Shown here: positions 6,896-16,817 of the stretch, one piece after another | How positions within the stretch are numbered: the first letter of the stretch is position 1 | Layout of the letters: every line of letters starts with the position of its first letter | Assembly (NCBI GenBank): GCA_026397235.1 | Contig: JAPLVG010000021.1 | Location: 1-49,417, forward strand | Source of the DNA: Candidatus Berkelbacteria bacterium | Lineage (GTDB): Bacteria; Patescibacteriota; UBA1384; XYA2-FULL-43-10; CAINNR01 | DNA length: 49,417 nt | Direction of reading: 5' to 3' | The notes under the pieces: generated by a model | The model's input: the letters and a program-made list of their open reading frames with translations, nothing else | Databases searched by the model: none | Told to the model about the DNA's origin: nothing | Made by a program: the position numbers and the translations under genes

Positions 6896-9265
6896 TTATA
6901 GACCAAGAAGTCTGAAATTAAATACCACTGGATCTCTGCCAATATAAATACTTCTTCGCTGAGATACTAAACCGGATTTTGTAACCACCACACGATATCT
7001 GCCGGCCGGAACATTATCAAATCTATAATTTCCCTTGGAATCAGTTTTAGCAATCCGAATTGGATTAGTGTAAATAACAACCGTAGCATTCACTAAAGTT
7101 CGATTAGTGATTTTCGATATTACTTTGCCTGAAAGCGAACCAAAACTTGTCTCGCCAATTTTCCATTCAAAAGTTTCCGGTACTCCGCGAGTAATATTAA
7201 TCGGCCAAGTTTCTTCCGGCTGACCTTGAATTTTAAAAGTTAATAAATAAAACCCAGACGGAAGCCTTGCTCCATAATGTCCCTTGCTACCGGTAAGTTT
7301 GAAGTTATTTGAAGTATTTATCCAAACATCAACAGGTAAACTAGTATCGACCCATTGACCGCTTATCAACTCTTTAAAGTTTGCATCTAGCGAACCAAAA
7401 TCAGCAGAGTAATCTAAATTTAAAGATTGCTCTCCGACCCAGGTGTCGCCACCTGCTCTTGCAAAAACATTATTAAGAAAATAATCGGTTGTAAAACCCG
7501 GTTTAGAATATTTAATAACATAATCATTAGCAACCGGAACACCTTTAAAGATAAAGTTGGCTATCCCATCACCGCTAAAACCAGTATCTGTTGAAATGAC
7601 CTGTTGGATTGTTTGGCCACTTAAACCTTTTTTCAATTCAAGAGTTACACCTGATGCTGGTCTTAAAAAGCCATCTGGATTCCAAATAATTTTACCGGAA
7701 AGTGTACCAGTCTGAGTCGATTTAAGCTTCAATTCGATATCTAGTTGTAATGTCCCATTGACAGCTACTGTTATTGTCTTAAATTCACCAAGACAGTCGG
7801 GATGGGTCACAACCATTTGGTAATATCCTGCCGGAACATGACCAAAACTATATAATCCATTGGTTGTTTTTACAATCTGTTGATTTACAACATTTAAAAT
7901 TATTGATGCATCGTTGACCGGTTTTTTAACACCATCGGTAATAGTATAGACATTGCCGGTAACCGAACCATATCCGGAAAACACGACTTTCTTTAATTCA
8001 ATATTTAATCTGTTATCGCCTGGTTTAATTTGGACAGTTTGCGTTACCGTGGTGTATTCAGGTGATTTAACAGTAACAAAATAGTAACCGATTGGAAGAA
8101 ATTCAGATGTCGAAGAAAAGACCGAGCCACCAAACCAATAATTAGTTGAATTATTACTTGTGCTAACTGTCTTTTTGTACGGTGCAGTGCTAATTATTAA
8201 CTCCGCCCCACTAACAGGCATTTGCTTTAATGATTGGTCAGTCGTGTAAACTAATCCCTCCAAGTTACCAGCAGAATCCTCGGCTTTTTCTTGCAAATCA
8301 AAATCCACCGATGTAATTCTTCCACTGGTAACGATAATCCCAGATTTTGTTTGGGATGCATAATTGGTATGAGCCACAGTAACAGAATAATAGCCTATAG
8401 GAATAGATAAAATACTGTAGTTGAGACCACCAGAACTATCAAAACTGGTTTCATATGATACCGGGTCAGTCGTCACAGTCACAGTTGTACCTACAAGAGG
8501 TTGCCCGTTGCCAGTAATCATTCCCACAATACCACCTGTTGCAATTGGAGTGGTTTGCTTGACCATGGAATACTTAAAAAATCTATGATCACTGTCGACA
8601 GAAATTGACTGTAATATTAATGAATAGCCGAATTTAGAAAGCGTTACGTCGTATTGACCACCACTAACTCCATCTATATCACATTGGCCAAAGTTGCTGG
8701 TTGAGCAATTTTTAGTTGGATTAGTTGCAAGTGCAACATTTACTCCACTCAAAGAGACTTCGCCTGAGTTCTGAGTTCCACCTTTTTCCGTCACCGAAAA
8801 ACTAACTTTACTTCCATCTAAGCCAATTTGGGTGCATTGGGCCGGCAAATTCACAAACTGATAGTCTTGGTTAATTGCAATTCTCTGAGGACTTGGAGTT
8901 CTACACGAATAAGCTCCGCCGTCTCTGCCTAAAACAATAAAGTTAGCAGAGGCATAATATGAAGTATATGTTAGGTTGTAAAAATATGCTTCGTCCGGAG
9001 ACATCCCTTGCCCAAGTAGTTTTTCGTCAACTACAGAGGACATATCAGAATTCCTGCTCAAAGAAACTTTTCCATTGTTAATATTGCCTTCTTGAGAAAA
9101 ATTCACCTGAACTAAAACTCGGCCTTGATAACCCAAGTCATCAGCTAACGAACTTAAATGCCCAGTTTTGGCAGCCACAAATAATCCACCGACACCAAGC
9201 ATCAAGACAACCGCAGGTAAAATAATTGAAAAAAATCTTCTATTAAAAAACAATTTATTAATCAT
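6896..9265 (-). CDS. Large surface protein with repeated carboxypeptidase-regulatory-like (CarboxypepD_reg) beta-sandwich domains
   Basis: 789 aa; signal/TM near N-terminus; recurring GxVxGxVxxxxxxxPVxxAxVxxxxxxxxTxxxGxYxFxxVPAGYY motifs. Confidence 0.75.
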   Translation of the reverse strand: MINKLFFNRRFFSIILPAVVLMLGVGGLFVAAKTGHLSSLADDLGYQGRVLVQVNFSQEGNINNGKVSLSRNSDMSSVVDEKLLGQGMSPDEAYFYNLTYTSYYASANFIVLGRDGGAYSCRTPSPQRIAINQDYQFVNLPAQCTQIGLDGSKVSFSVTEKGGTQNSGEVSLSGVNVALATNPTKNCSTSNFGQCDIDGVSGGQYDVTLSKFGYSLILQSISVDSDHRFFKYSMVKQTTPIATGGIVGMITGNGQPLVGTTVTVTTDPVSYETSFDSSGGLNYSILSIPIGYYSVTVAHTNYASQTKSGIIVTSGRITSVDFDLQEKAEDSAGNLEGLVYTTDQSLKQMPVSGAELIISTAPYKKTVSTSNNSTNYWFGGSVFSSTSEFLPIGYYFVTVKSPEYTTVTQTVQIKPGDNRLNIELKKVVFSGYGSVTGNVYTITDGVKKPVNDASIILNVVNQQIVKTTNGLYSFGHVPAGYYQMVVTHPDCLGEFKTITVAVNGTLQLDIELKLKSTQTGTLSGKIIWNPDGFLRPASGVTLELKKGLSGQTIQQVISTDTGFSGDGIANFIFKGVPVANDYVIKYSKPGFTTDYFLNNVFARAGGDTWVGEQSLNLDYSADFGSLDANFKELISGQWVDTSLPVDVWINTSNNFKLTGSKGHYGARLPSGFYLLTFKIQGQPEETWPINITRGVPETFEWKIGETSFGSLSGKVISKITNRTLVNATVVIYTNPIRIAKTDSKGNYRFDNVPAGRYRVVVTKSGLVSQRRSIYIGRDPVVFNFRLLGL

Positions 9266-9420
9266 TTCCCCTCTTCCTGCAAATTAAATATTTTTGGTAT
9301 ATAAAGTTCTCACCAATTATAGTATATCAAAAAAAAACTAAATTTTTCACTTCTCATTTACACACTTTAAATCTGAGATTCAGATGCGGGATGTCGGCTG
9401 ATGATGAGACGGCTATAATA

Positions 9421-10497
9421 TTAGAGCCTCCACTTTCCACTCTCCTGCACGACTTTGCCATCAAGAATAATTTTAGCCCTGCGCATATCTTTGACAATAT
9501 CCCAATGGATTGCCGAATCATTGCCACCGCCGTTGTCTTTATAGGCCATGCCGAGCGCCAAATGAATTGTGCCGCCAATTTTTTCATCAAACAATAAATC
9601 TTTGGTAAATTTTGTCACTTTTGGATTCATACCGATACCAAATTCGCCAATGTAGGAGCTATTTTTATCGGTTTCCAACATTTGTTTCAAAAAGTTTTCG
9701 TTTTTGGATGCCGAAAATTTGACTACTTTTCCTTTGAAAAATTCCAGCCGAATATCAGTTACTTCCTTGCCAGCCTCAATTGCCGGATAGTCAAACTGAA
9801 TCCAGCCCTCTGCCGAATTGCGAACCGGCGCCATAAAAACTTCGCCGCAAGGAACATTGTCGCCTTCTAAATCATCCTGAGCGAGTTCACCGCGAATATC
9901 AAACTGAAGGTCAACATTTTTTCCCAGCAAATGCACATGTTTGCCTTTTCTGAATTTGGCTGAGATTTTTTTGATTTCTTTGCCCAACTTGTCCCAATCT
10001 TGTAGCACCGCGCCAAAAACAAAATCTTCATATTCAGCCAACGACATCTCTGCTTCTTGTGCTAAGGCCGAACAAGGATAACCGACAGATGATCGGCGAA
10101 TTTTGTCTTTTTCATTGCAAACATAGTTGGTAATTGGCCGAGTGACAATTTGCCTGTCGGCAATTTTTTTCGGATCGACATTGGTCATTTCCCTGGTATT
10201 TGTATCAGTCGAAATTCCGATAAAGTATTGGGCATGTTTTACCGTGTAATCAAAAATGTCAGGGTATTTTTTAATGTGATGATCTTTGGCATATTTGTAA
10301 AAAATCGACCCAAGATTTGGCAAACTCAAACGCAAAACTGGATGCGCACCAACATTTAATACTTCTGCATATAGAGCCTCAACAAAAGGAGCTGCTTCTG
10401 TCGAACCAGAAATAATAACATTTGAATCATGTTTGACCTTCAAAAAATAGTTGATGATTAATTTAGCTAATTTTTTAGTTCGTTGATCAATTGCCAT
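9421..10497 (-). CDS. M29-family aminopeptidase
   Basis: N-terminus LAKLIINYFLKVKHDSNVIISGS and C-terminal HLALGMAY/HWDIV motifs typical of thermophilic metallo-aminopeptidases. Confidence 0.8.
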   Translation of the reverse strand: MAIDQRTKKLAKLIINYFLKVKHDSNVIISGSTEAAPFVEALYAEVLNVGAHPVLRLSLPNLGSIFYKYAKDHHIKKYPDIFDYTVKHAQYFIGISTDTNTREMTNVDPKKIADRQIVTRPITNYVCNEKDKIRRSSVGYPCSALAQEAEMSLAEYEDFVFGAVLQDWDKLGKEIKKISAKFRKGKHVHLLGKNVDLQFDIRGELAQDDLEGDNVPCGEVFMAPVRNSAEGWIQFDYPAIEAGKEVTDIRLEFFKGKVVKFSASKNENFLKQMLETDKNSSYIGEFGIGMNPKVTKFTKDLLFDEKIGGTIHLALGMAYKDNGGGNDSAIHWDIVKDMRRAKIILDGKVVQESGKWRL

Positions 10498-10551
10498 AAA
10501 AAACTCCTTTCATAATTAGTGAGTTCATGATAACGCCAAATGGTTAAATAA

Positions 10552-11007
10552 TCAATGGAGCATTTTGCAACCCAGGGAGTACACCGACCAAGCAGCTGGA
10601 TTTACTTCATCAATAATACTTTTGTATTGATTCAATGTTGGATTTTCCACTGATGTAATTAATATCTTGTAACAGGAGACACCAGCAGAATTAAGTAAAT
10701 ATTTATAAGTTCCGGATTTCGGATCAGTCGGGATCGAAGTTAAATATTTTCCACTTACCAAAACATTTAGTGTTGGCGGATAAAATCCATTCTCCCGATA
10801 ATATAATTGAACCGCCGAATTTATCTTTGCCAAATCGGCTACCCGCTGAACATCACGAGCACGAGACTGAGCATTTCTGACACTGACAATAATAAAAACA
10901 CTGACAATTGAGATAATCGCAATAACAATAAGTAGTTCGATAAGCGTAAATGCGCGCTTACTCACCACAGGTAGTTCAATAAGTGTAAAAGCCCCTCGTC
11001 TTTTCAT
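10552..11007 (-). CDS. Type IV prepilin-like protein (N-methylation domain)
   Basis: FTLIELLIVIAIISIVS prepilin motif, pseudopilin-like C-terminal region. Confidence 0.85.
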   Translation of the reverse strand: MKRRGAFTLIELPVVSKRAFTLIELLIVIAIISIVSVFIIVSVRNAQSRARDVQRVADLAKINSAVQLYYRENGFYPPTLNVLVSGKYLTSIPTDPKSGTYKYLLNSAGVSCYKILITSVENPTLNQYKSIIDEVNPAAWSVYSLGCKMLH

Positions 11008-11029
11008 ACTATTATACTAACAGAAATGC

Positions 11030-11614
11030 CTATCGCTTGCTAATAACTTTATCAATGATGCCATATTTTTTTGCTTCGTCAGCACGCATATAAAAATCGC
11101 GATCAGTGTCACGTTCAACAGTTTTAATATTCTGGCCGGTATTTTTAGCCAAAATATGATTCATCTCATCGCGAATTTTCAAAATCTCTTCGGCTTGAAT
11201 TTTAATATCCGACGCCTGGCCCTGAGACCCACCCGACGGTTGATGAATTAGAATTCTCGAATTTGGTAATGAATATCGCATACCCTTTTCGCCACCGGCG
11301 AGCAAAAACGCCGCCATTGATGCCGCCAAGCCGATGCAAATTGTCGAGACCTTTGGTTTGACATGATTCATGGTGTCAAATATTGCCATTCCAGAGTAAA
11401 CTTCGCCACCGGGCGAGTTTATATACATTTGTATTTCTTTTTTAGGATCTTCGGATTCCAAAAAAAGCAGTTGGGCAATGACAGTGTTGGCAACACCATC
11501 ATCAATTGTTCCGCCCAAAAAAATAATCCGGTCTTTTAATAATCTTGAATAAATATCATAAGCTCGCTCACCAAAAGCAGACTTCTCGATTACCGTTGGT
11601 ATTAGATAAGACAT
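11030..11614 (-). CDS. clpP: ATP-dependent Clp protease proteolytic subunit
   Basis: [41 protein letters not shown] motifs. Confidence 0.97.
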   Translation of the reverse strand: MSYLIPTVIEKSAFGERAYDIYSRLLKDRIIFLGGTIDDGVANTVIAQLLFLESEDPKKEIQMYINSPGGEVYSGMAIFDTMNHVKPKVSTICIGLAASMAAFLLAGGEKGMRYSLPNSRILIHQPSGGSQGQASDIKIQAEEILKIRDEMNHILAKNTGQNIKTVERDTDRDFYMRADEAKKYGIIDKVISKR

Positions 11615-11778
11615 GTGATCTCCATTAAATTGATTACTGCTTGCCCCGCGTAGCCTCGGCGAAGTGGGGTTGGTATTAAATACGTCATATTATTCCTTTA
11701 CTAAAATATAATCCGTGGATATCTGTGTGCAAAATCCGTGTAGTTGAATTGTAAAGTTTGCTTAACATTATGTCAAGA

Positions 11779-13011
11779 TTACTCTTCGTCAAAAAGCAAA
11801 ATCGCCGAATAGATCATAATTACCAATGCCAAAAGAATTAAGGTGAAGACTGGCGATGTTAGGTCGGCGATACCACCGATGAAAAGTGCCGGTAATCCCA
11901 TGGCCAAATTAATCATCATGGCTGAAATGCCAAAAACCCGGCCGCGCATTTTACCCTCTGAATTTAGATGAAGCAATGATTGAGTCGAAATATAGACAAA
12001 AGCTGCAGCCATGCCGAGAATAATCATTAGTACGATGGCGATTAAAATTGAAAAACTCAAAAAAGCATAGAGATTATAAAGTGCCAATGTAAGCAGAGTG
12101 ATGCCACAAATTACAAAACCGGTGATAATGATTTTATTTTTTGTCCACTCTTTATGTCTGTTTAATAAATAGGACGCCAATAGCATGCCGATACCCGCCG
12201 GAGCGATGAGAATCAACCCAGCCATTTTAGTGCTGATACCGACCGTGTGTTGTGCAAAACCCGGCAATACTACAATGAACGCACCTAGCATCGCCCAACC
12301 GATTGATAACTTTATCATTGGGTTGAGGACATTCTCTTTATTTTTTATGTAGGATAGACCCTCCTTGGTCGACGCCCAAACCGAATTGATACTGCTGGCC
12401 AAATTGGACAATGTTAATTTATGGCCAATTTCTTTCTGGTCATAATTGGACATTGAGCCAATTGAAAAAGCCGAGACAAGATAAGCGATTGCGGCTAAAA
12501 CGAATAACCAGCCTGAACCGATTAACCCCAAGATTGGACCAGCGATCCCATAACCGATAATTAATGACCCATAAAGTGTCGCAATATAAATTGAGTTGGC
12601 TGCAACTATTTCGTCACGTTCGACAATTAATGGAATGGATGACATTTCCGCCGGAGCAAAGAATTGGGTAATGGCCGCCATTAAGAAAATAATTTCTAAA
12701 ATCGCCAAAGTATTGTGAGCTGCAGGAATTAATAATAGTGCGACTAAAAAACGCAAAATGTTTGTATAGATCAAAACTTTTTTGTAATGTACCCGGTCAG
12801 TGATGACGCCGGAAAACGGCCCGAAGATGATTGAAGGCACAGTTGTAGCAATCATCACCAGTGATATCGTAGTTAAACTGCCAGTAAGATCGTAAATATG
12901 TAAAATAAGCGCAAAGGTCAACATATTGGAAACCATCTGCGACAAGATTTGTCCAGTCCAAAGTCGCGAGAAATCTCTCTTCTTTAGAATTTTTAGAAAA
13001 CTCGTTTTCAC
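11779..13011 (-). CDS. MFS transporter
   Basis: ~12 hydrophobic segments, N-terminal FSRLWTGQILSQMVSNM..L, FGPFSGVITDR motif. Confidence 0.85.
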   Translation of the reverse strand: MKTSFLKILKKRDFSRLWTGQILSQMVSNMLTFALILHIYDLTGSLTTISLVMIATTVPSIIFGPFSGVITDRVHYKKVLIYTNILRFLVALLLIPAAHNTLAILEIIFLMAAITQFFAPAEMSSIPLIVERDEIVAANSIYIATLYGSLIIGYGIAGPILGLIGSGWLFVLAAIAYLVSAFSIGSMSNYDQKEIGHKLTLSNLASSINSVWASTKEGLSYIKNKENVLNPMIKLSIGWAMLGAFIVVLPGFAQHTVGISTKMAGLILIAPAGIGMLLASYLLNRHKEWTKNKIIITGFVICGITLLTLALYNLYAFLSFSILIAIVLMIILGMAAAFVYISTQSLLHLNSEGKMRGRVFGISAMMINLAMGLPALFIGGIADLTSPVFTLILLALVIMIYSAILLFDEE

Positions 13012-13046
13012 GATTTACCTACCTATTAAAACTTGTTAATCAGTGA

Positions 13047-13155
13047 GCTCTCACCGAATTTCGACGGTTGCAAGTCTTCCGAAGGTGACCCTGTGGGCGC
13101 TCCAGCTCTTTCGCCAGAAAGGGCTGGAAAAGCGCCTAGACAATTCGGTGAGAGC
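13047..13155. repeat. Large nested stem-loop
   Basis: Perfect 14-bp inverted repeat GCTCTCACCGAATT / AATTCGGTGAGAGC enclosing a GGCGCT..AGCGCC / CTTTC..GAAAG inner hairpin. Confidence 0.8.
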
Positions 13156-13165
13156 GAACGATCAA

Positions 13166-14365
13166 TTATTTTGTCACTTTCTTTATAATACTATCCAATG
13201 CGATTCTTCCGGCTTCCGGATTTTTGGCATCAATTTTTTCTTGCTCAATAACTTTGCCGAGTAAAAATCCAATGCGGATATTTTTTTCCGCCACTTGGCA
13301 CATATCTTTCCGTAATTCTGGCAAGGTTTTTTTAATACTCTCCAGATATTTATCCAGTTTCATCCCCTTACTTTCAATCTGCTCTGACATGTTTGTAACC
13401 ATCCGATCGATTTCCTGGTCGACTAAACCATCCGGCACTTCGACGGTCAGAAATGGCAAAACTTTCTCCAAAACCTCGGACTCTAATTCTTGACGAGCTT
13501 TAGTTTCAACCTCATCCTTCAAGCTTTTGCGAATTGCGTCAGTTAAATCTGCAATATTTTTATGTCCAAAGTTGGCGGCGAAAGCATCATCAGCCTCCGG
13601 TAAGTTCACCTCTTTAATATCAACCAAAGTTACTTCAAATTCGGCTTTTTTTCCTGCAAATTCCCTGGAATGATAATCTTTTGGAAATTCAATCTCGAAC
13701 TTCTTTTCTTCATCTTTTTTCATCCCGATAACTTGATCCTCAAAACCAGGAATCAAAGTATTTTCACCCAAAATTACAGGATGGTTTTTTGCCGACATAG
13801 AATCTTTTTTGACTTTATTAATAGAACCTTGATAGGAAATTTCTGTCCGATCGCCCGTTTTAGCTGGTCTATCAATTTCAGTAAAAGTTGCTTTCTGTCG
13901 GCGCAAATGAAGCATAATTTTTTCAACATCTCCTTCGGTAATTTTTTGCGACTCTTTTTTTGCAACTTTAACTTTCGAAAAATCCTTCAATTTCACTTCC
14001 GGTAAAACCTCGACTTCGGCTTCAAATACTAGCTCCGATTCGATCTCTGATATCTCCAAACCCCAATTTGGATATTTTGAAATTGTAACTTTTGGCGGAC
14101 CAACCGAAATCATTTTTTCTTCTTGAATTGCCAAAACATATTGTTGTTGAATAATTGAATCAAGTGATTCCGACAGCAGCCGAGTGATCCCAACTGATTC
14201 TTCAATCATTTTTCGCGGCGCTTTTCCGGCTCTAAACCCGGCAATTTTGACATCTTTGGCCAAATTATCATAGGTCAATTTATAATACTTGACAATTTCA
14301 GCCGGCTCAACGGTGATAGTTAGCTTGAATTTTCCTTTTTTTAGATCTTCTTTTTTGACTTTCAT
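13166..14365 (-). CDS. tig: Trigger factor
   Basis: MKVKKEDLKKGKFKLTITVEPAEIVKYY.. KIAGFRAGKAPRKMIEE.., FKBP-like domain; start moved from 14425 because upstream peptide SLDFARDD is repeat-derived. Confidence 0.93.
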   Translation of the reverse strand: MKVKKEDLKKGKFKLTITVEPAEIVKYYKLTYDNLAKDVKIAGFRAGKAPRKMIEESVGITRLLSESLDSIIQQQYVLAIQEEKMISVGPPKVTISKYPNWGLEISEIESELVFEAEVEVLPEVKLKDFSKVKVAKKESQKITEGDVEKIMLHLRRQKATFTEIDRPAKTGDRTEISYQGSINKVKKDSMSAKNHPVILGENTLIPGFEDQVIGMKKDEEKKFEIEFPKDYHSREFAGKKAEFEVTLVDIKEVNLPEADDAFAANFGHKNIADLTDAIRKSLKDEVETKARQELESEVLEKVLPFLTVEVPDGLVDQEIDRMVTNMSEQIESKGMKLDKYLESIKKTLPELRKDMCQVAEKNIRIGFLLGKVIEQEKIDAKNPEAGRIALDSIIKKVTK

Positions 14366-14463
14366 AATTTCCTTTTTTATGTCATCCCGAGCAAAGTCGA
14401 GAGATCTTTTGTGTAATGATTCCAATATTTACCAATTCACTTTAGCAAAATAGCTTCGAAATT

Positions 14464-14500
14464 AAAAGAGGCGGCCCAACCAATATCTGGTCGGGTCGCC
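14464..14500 (-). terminator. Intrinsic terminator of the 46-aa ORF
   Basis: Minus strand GGCGACCCGACCAGATATTGGTTGGGCCGCC then TCTTTT. Confidence 0.8.
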
Positions 14501-14513
14501 ACTGGCTCGGCAA

Positions 14514-14654
14514 CTACATGGTGGGACTGACAGAAACCCCGTTCAGCCGAAGAATCAAAACGTCCCTGGATGCCAACTGCCGGCTGGCTTCCTTTGCGGC
14601 CGCTGCCATCTTCGGCGTCTGCCCTTTCCAACTATTGGAACGTGGCGTATTCAT
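14514..14654 (-). CDS. Small GC-richer ORF, 46 aa, unknown
   Basis: GGAGGTTTGCA-ATG; MNTPRSNSWKGQTPKMAAAAKEASRQLASRDVLILRLNGVSVSPTM; terminator ~14 nt after stop. Not in the supplied ORF track (below its length cutoff). Confidence 0.5.
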   Translation of the reverse strand: MNTPRSNSWKGQTPKMAAAAKEASRQLASRDVLILRLNGVSVSPTM

Positions 14655-14747
14655 TGCAAACCTCCAGCGGACAGTATTATGTATTTTTTATATCACATTA
14701 TTATTTTTTTGTCCAATTTTTTCCACATAATTGCTCACCCGCCTTGT

Positions 14748-14827
14748 CATTGCGAGGAGGAACGACGAAGCAATCTATCCGATAGAGATTGCCGCGCCTC
14801 TCACTTTGTTCGATGGCTCGCAATGAC
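14748..14827. repeat. Dispersed palindromic repeat (GTCATTGCGAGGAGGAACGACGAAGCAATCT.. / ..GGCTCGCAATGAC)
   Basis: Inverted arms TCATTGCGAG / CTCGCAATGA; second copy at 33790-33884. Confidence 0.85.
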
Positions 14828-14932
14828 GAGTGAGCAGTTACTTTTTTCTACATTAATTACAAAATTCAGATTTGAACCGATCAGTACAAATCTGAATATA
14901 AAAAAATTGATATTTTTCTGTGAAAATCCGTG

Positions 14933-15787
14933 TTAAAAATCCGTGTTGTTCCACTCTTTAATTGCTTTTTCGTAGGCTTCATGAGTTCCGGTATCAAACC
15001 ACTGGCCCTGGAAAGGGTAGCCAAAAAGTTTGCCTTCGGCCGCCAACTTGGGGTAAATGTCATATTCAACCATAGCTTTTCCCCGTTTTGGAACATACTT
15101 TTCAATTATTTCCGGCTCCATAATTGCCATGCCGGAGTTAATTAGATTACTCGGCGCTTTTTCCTTTTCCGGTTTCTCGATAAAACCGATAATTTTATTA
15201 CCATTCAACATCGCCACACCATAGCGTGATGGGTCGGAAACCGTTGTCAGTGCCACCGTCGCCAATCCACCATGCTCTTTGTGAAAATACATGAAATCAG
15301 TCAGGTCTAAATGCGACAAAATGTCGCCCCAAACAATGAAAAACGGTTCGGTCAGATATTTTTTCGCCAAACGAAGTGGTCCAGCAGTGCCAAGTGGCTT
15401 ATTTTCTTCAACATATTTGATAGAGAGTCCAAATTTTGATCCGTCGCCAAAATACTCCTGAATTTTTTTGCCTTTATAGCCAACTGCCAGAACAATTTCG
15501 GTTATCCCATGTAATTTTAGTTGCTCCAGTACATGCAAAACCATCGGTTTGTCATGAATCGGCAACAAAGCCTTCGGTAATTCATAGGTAAACGGTCGCA
15601 GTCGTGTTCCCTCACCACCAACTAAAACAATTGCCTTAGTAATTTTCCCAATGCCCAAACCAGATTCGATTAAAAATTCCGTTGCATGGGAGCGATTACG
15701 AATTTTGCGACCATCAATAATTTCATCTATTTTCTTGAACAGCTCTTTTTTGATAGTAACAGTAAGTTTTTCTCTTTCGATTGTCAT
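14933..15787 (-). CDS. Sugar-nucleotide pyrophosphorylase-like nucleotidyltransferase with N-terminal ribbon-helix-helix-like domain
   Basis: KAIVLVGGEGTRLRPFTYELPKALLPIHDKPM nucleotidyltransferase signature preceded by ~50 aa EKLTVTIKKELFKKIDEIIDGRKIRNRSHATEFLIESGL. Confidence 0.85.
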   Translation of the reverse strand: MTIEREKLTVTIKKELFKKIDEIIDGRKIRNRSHATEFLIESGLGIGKITKAIVLVGGEGTRLRPFTYELPKALLPIHDKPMVLHVLEQLKLHGITEIVLAVGYKGKKIQEYFGDGSKFGLSIKYVEENKPLGTAGPLRLAKKYLTEPFFIVWGDILSHLDLTDFMYFHKEHGGLATVALTTVSDPSRYGVAMLNGNKIIGFIEKPEKEKAPSNLINSGMAIMEPEIIEKYVPKRGKAMVEYDIYPKLAAEGKLFGYPFQGQWFDTGTHEAYEKAIKEWNNTDF

Positions 15788-15793
15788 GGCACA

Positions 15794-15830
15794 AATGGAT
15801 AACTAATATTCTAATAGCTAATGACGAATA
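15794..15830. repeat. Half-copy of the dispersed palindromic element
   Basis: AATGGATAACTAATATTCTAATAGCTAATGACGAATA matches 5957-5993 arm. Confidence 0.6.
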
Positions 15831-16018
15831 AAAGAAATGTACAAAAATACTACGTCTGGATATATTAAATATCATTGAACCAATAAAGTCAAATGAAAAT
15901 ATTTGACATACGATTTAATACGATATACGATTATATACGACAGGAGGAATTAATCTGATGATCAAGGTTCCAGTTGGATACGGATACAGCAATACATACA
16001 CTGCCATGGAGGATTCTG

Positions 16019-16261
16019 ATGCCGACGACAGAGCAGATTGCGATGGTCGAACAGTTACTGAAGCTAAAGGGACAGAAGACCGATGTCAGAGTGACTGCCA
16101 CAGGGAAAGTCCATCCACGAGTGTATAGAGGGTTCGTCGAGAAAGAGTCTGATAGTTCCCAAGTCATCATTTCACTCAAGGGTAACGGTCAGCCAGTTCC
16201 CCTCAGGCCAGATGAGATCGAGTCCATCGATCTCGAACCAGACAAGTGTTCACCGCCGTGA
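16019..16261 (+). CDS. Small GC-richer ORF, 80 aa, unknown
   Basis: GGAGG-N6-ATG; MPTTEQIAMVEQLLKLKGQKTDVRV..; promoter TTGACA-N17-TACGAT at ~15903; stop codon lies in the terminator stem. Confidence 0.55.
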   Translation: MPTTEQIAMVEQLLKLKGQKTDVRVTATGKVHPRVYRGFVEKESDSSQVIISLKGNGQPVPLRPDEIESIDLEPDKCSPP

Positions 16262-16282
16262 GTCGTCTCACGGCTTTTTTTT
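16255..16282 (+). terminator. Intrinsic terminator overlapping the stop codon
   Basis: GCCGTGAG-TCGT-CTCACGGC-TTTTTTTT. Confidence 0.9.
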
Positions 16283-16669
16283 ATCCACCAACAACCATGG
16301 TCGGCGATCGCGCTTTTTGAATTGTAATGGGAAAACAAAGCGTTCGGGTTTTTTCAGAAATATTATTGTGGCGAATTTGCTATTTTTCTTTGCATGCCAA
16401 AATTTATCACTTACCACTAACTCTTTTCCATATTGCTGACGCAAAAAAATAACCATTGCCGATTTTAGATTGTCATAATAGAGAACATTATCAACTATAA
16501 CTTGTCCCAGTATGTCTCCGCCAGATTTTTTTAAAAGAATAATATCATCCTTGGCAACTTCACCGTACGGCAAAACTCGCGATTGAGAGAATCGGCTTTC
16601 GATTGTTTTTTTGCAAGAAAAAATATCCTCAATGGCAGTTCCTATAAAAATTGCAATATGCCGCCTCAT
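16268..16669 (-). CDS. ASCH/PUA-like domain protein
   Basis: IFSCKKTIESRFSQSRVLPYGEVAKDDIILLKKSGG resembles the ASCH signature. Confidence 0.65.
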   Translation of the reverse strand: MRRHIAIFIGTAIEDIFSCKKTIESRFSQSRVLPYGEVAKDDIILLKKSGGDILGQVIVDNVLYYDNLKSAMVIFLRQQYGKELVVSDKFWHAKKNSKFATIIFLKKPERFVFPLQFKKRDRRPWLLVDKKKP

Positions 16670-16817
16670 TATTCGGCTCCTACTAAAATACTAATTTAGC
16701 TAATATACGAATAAAAAAACAAAAACCTCTATATTTGTTTTTGTTTTAATTTCTAACTTACCGTTCGAGCATCAGCGAGAACTAACTTCTAACTTCGTTC
16801 GAAGAATAATATTGATT

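Noticed and set aside
14366-14425. N-terminal extension of trigger factor (MESLHKRSLDFARDDIKKEI)
   Set aside because: SLDFARDD is translation of a dispersed repeat; the real start is MKVKKEDL with homologous N-terminus.
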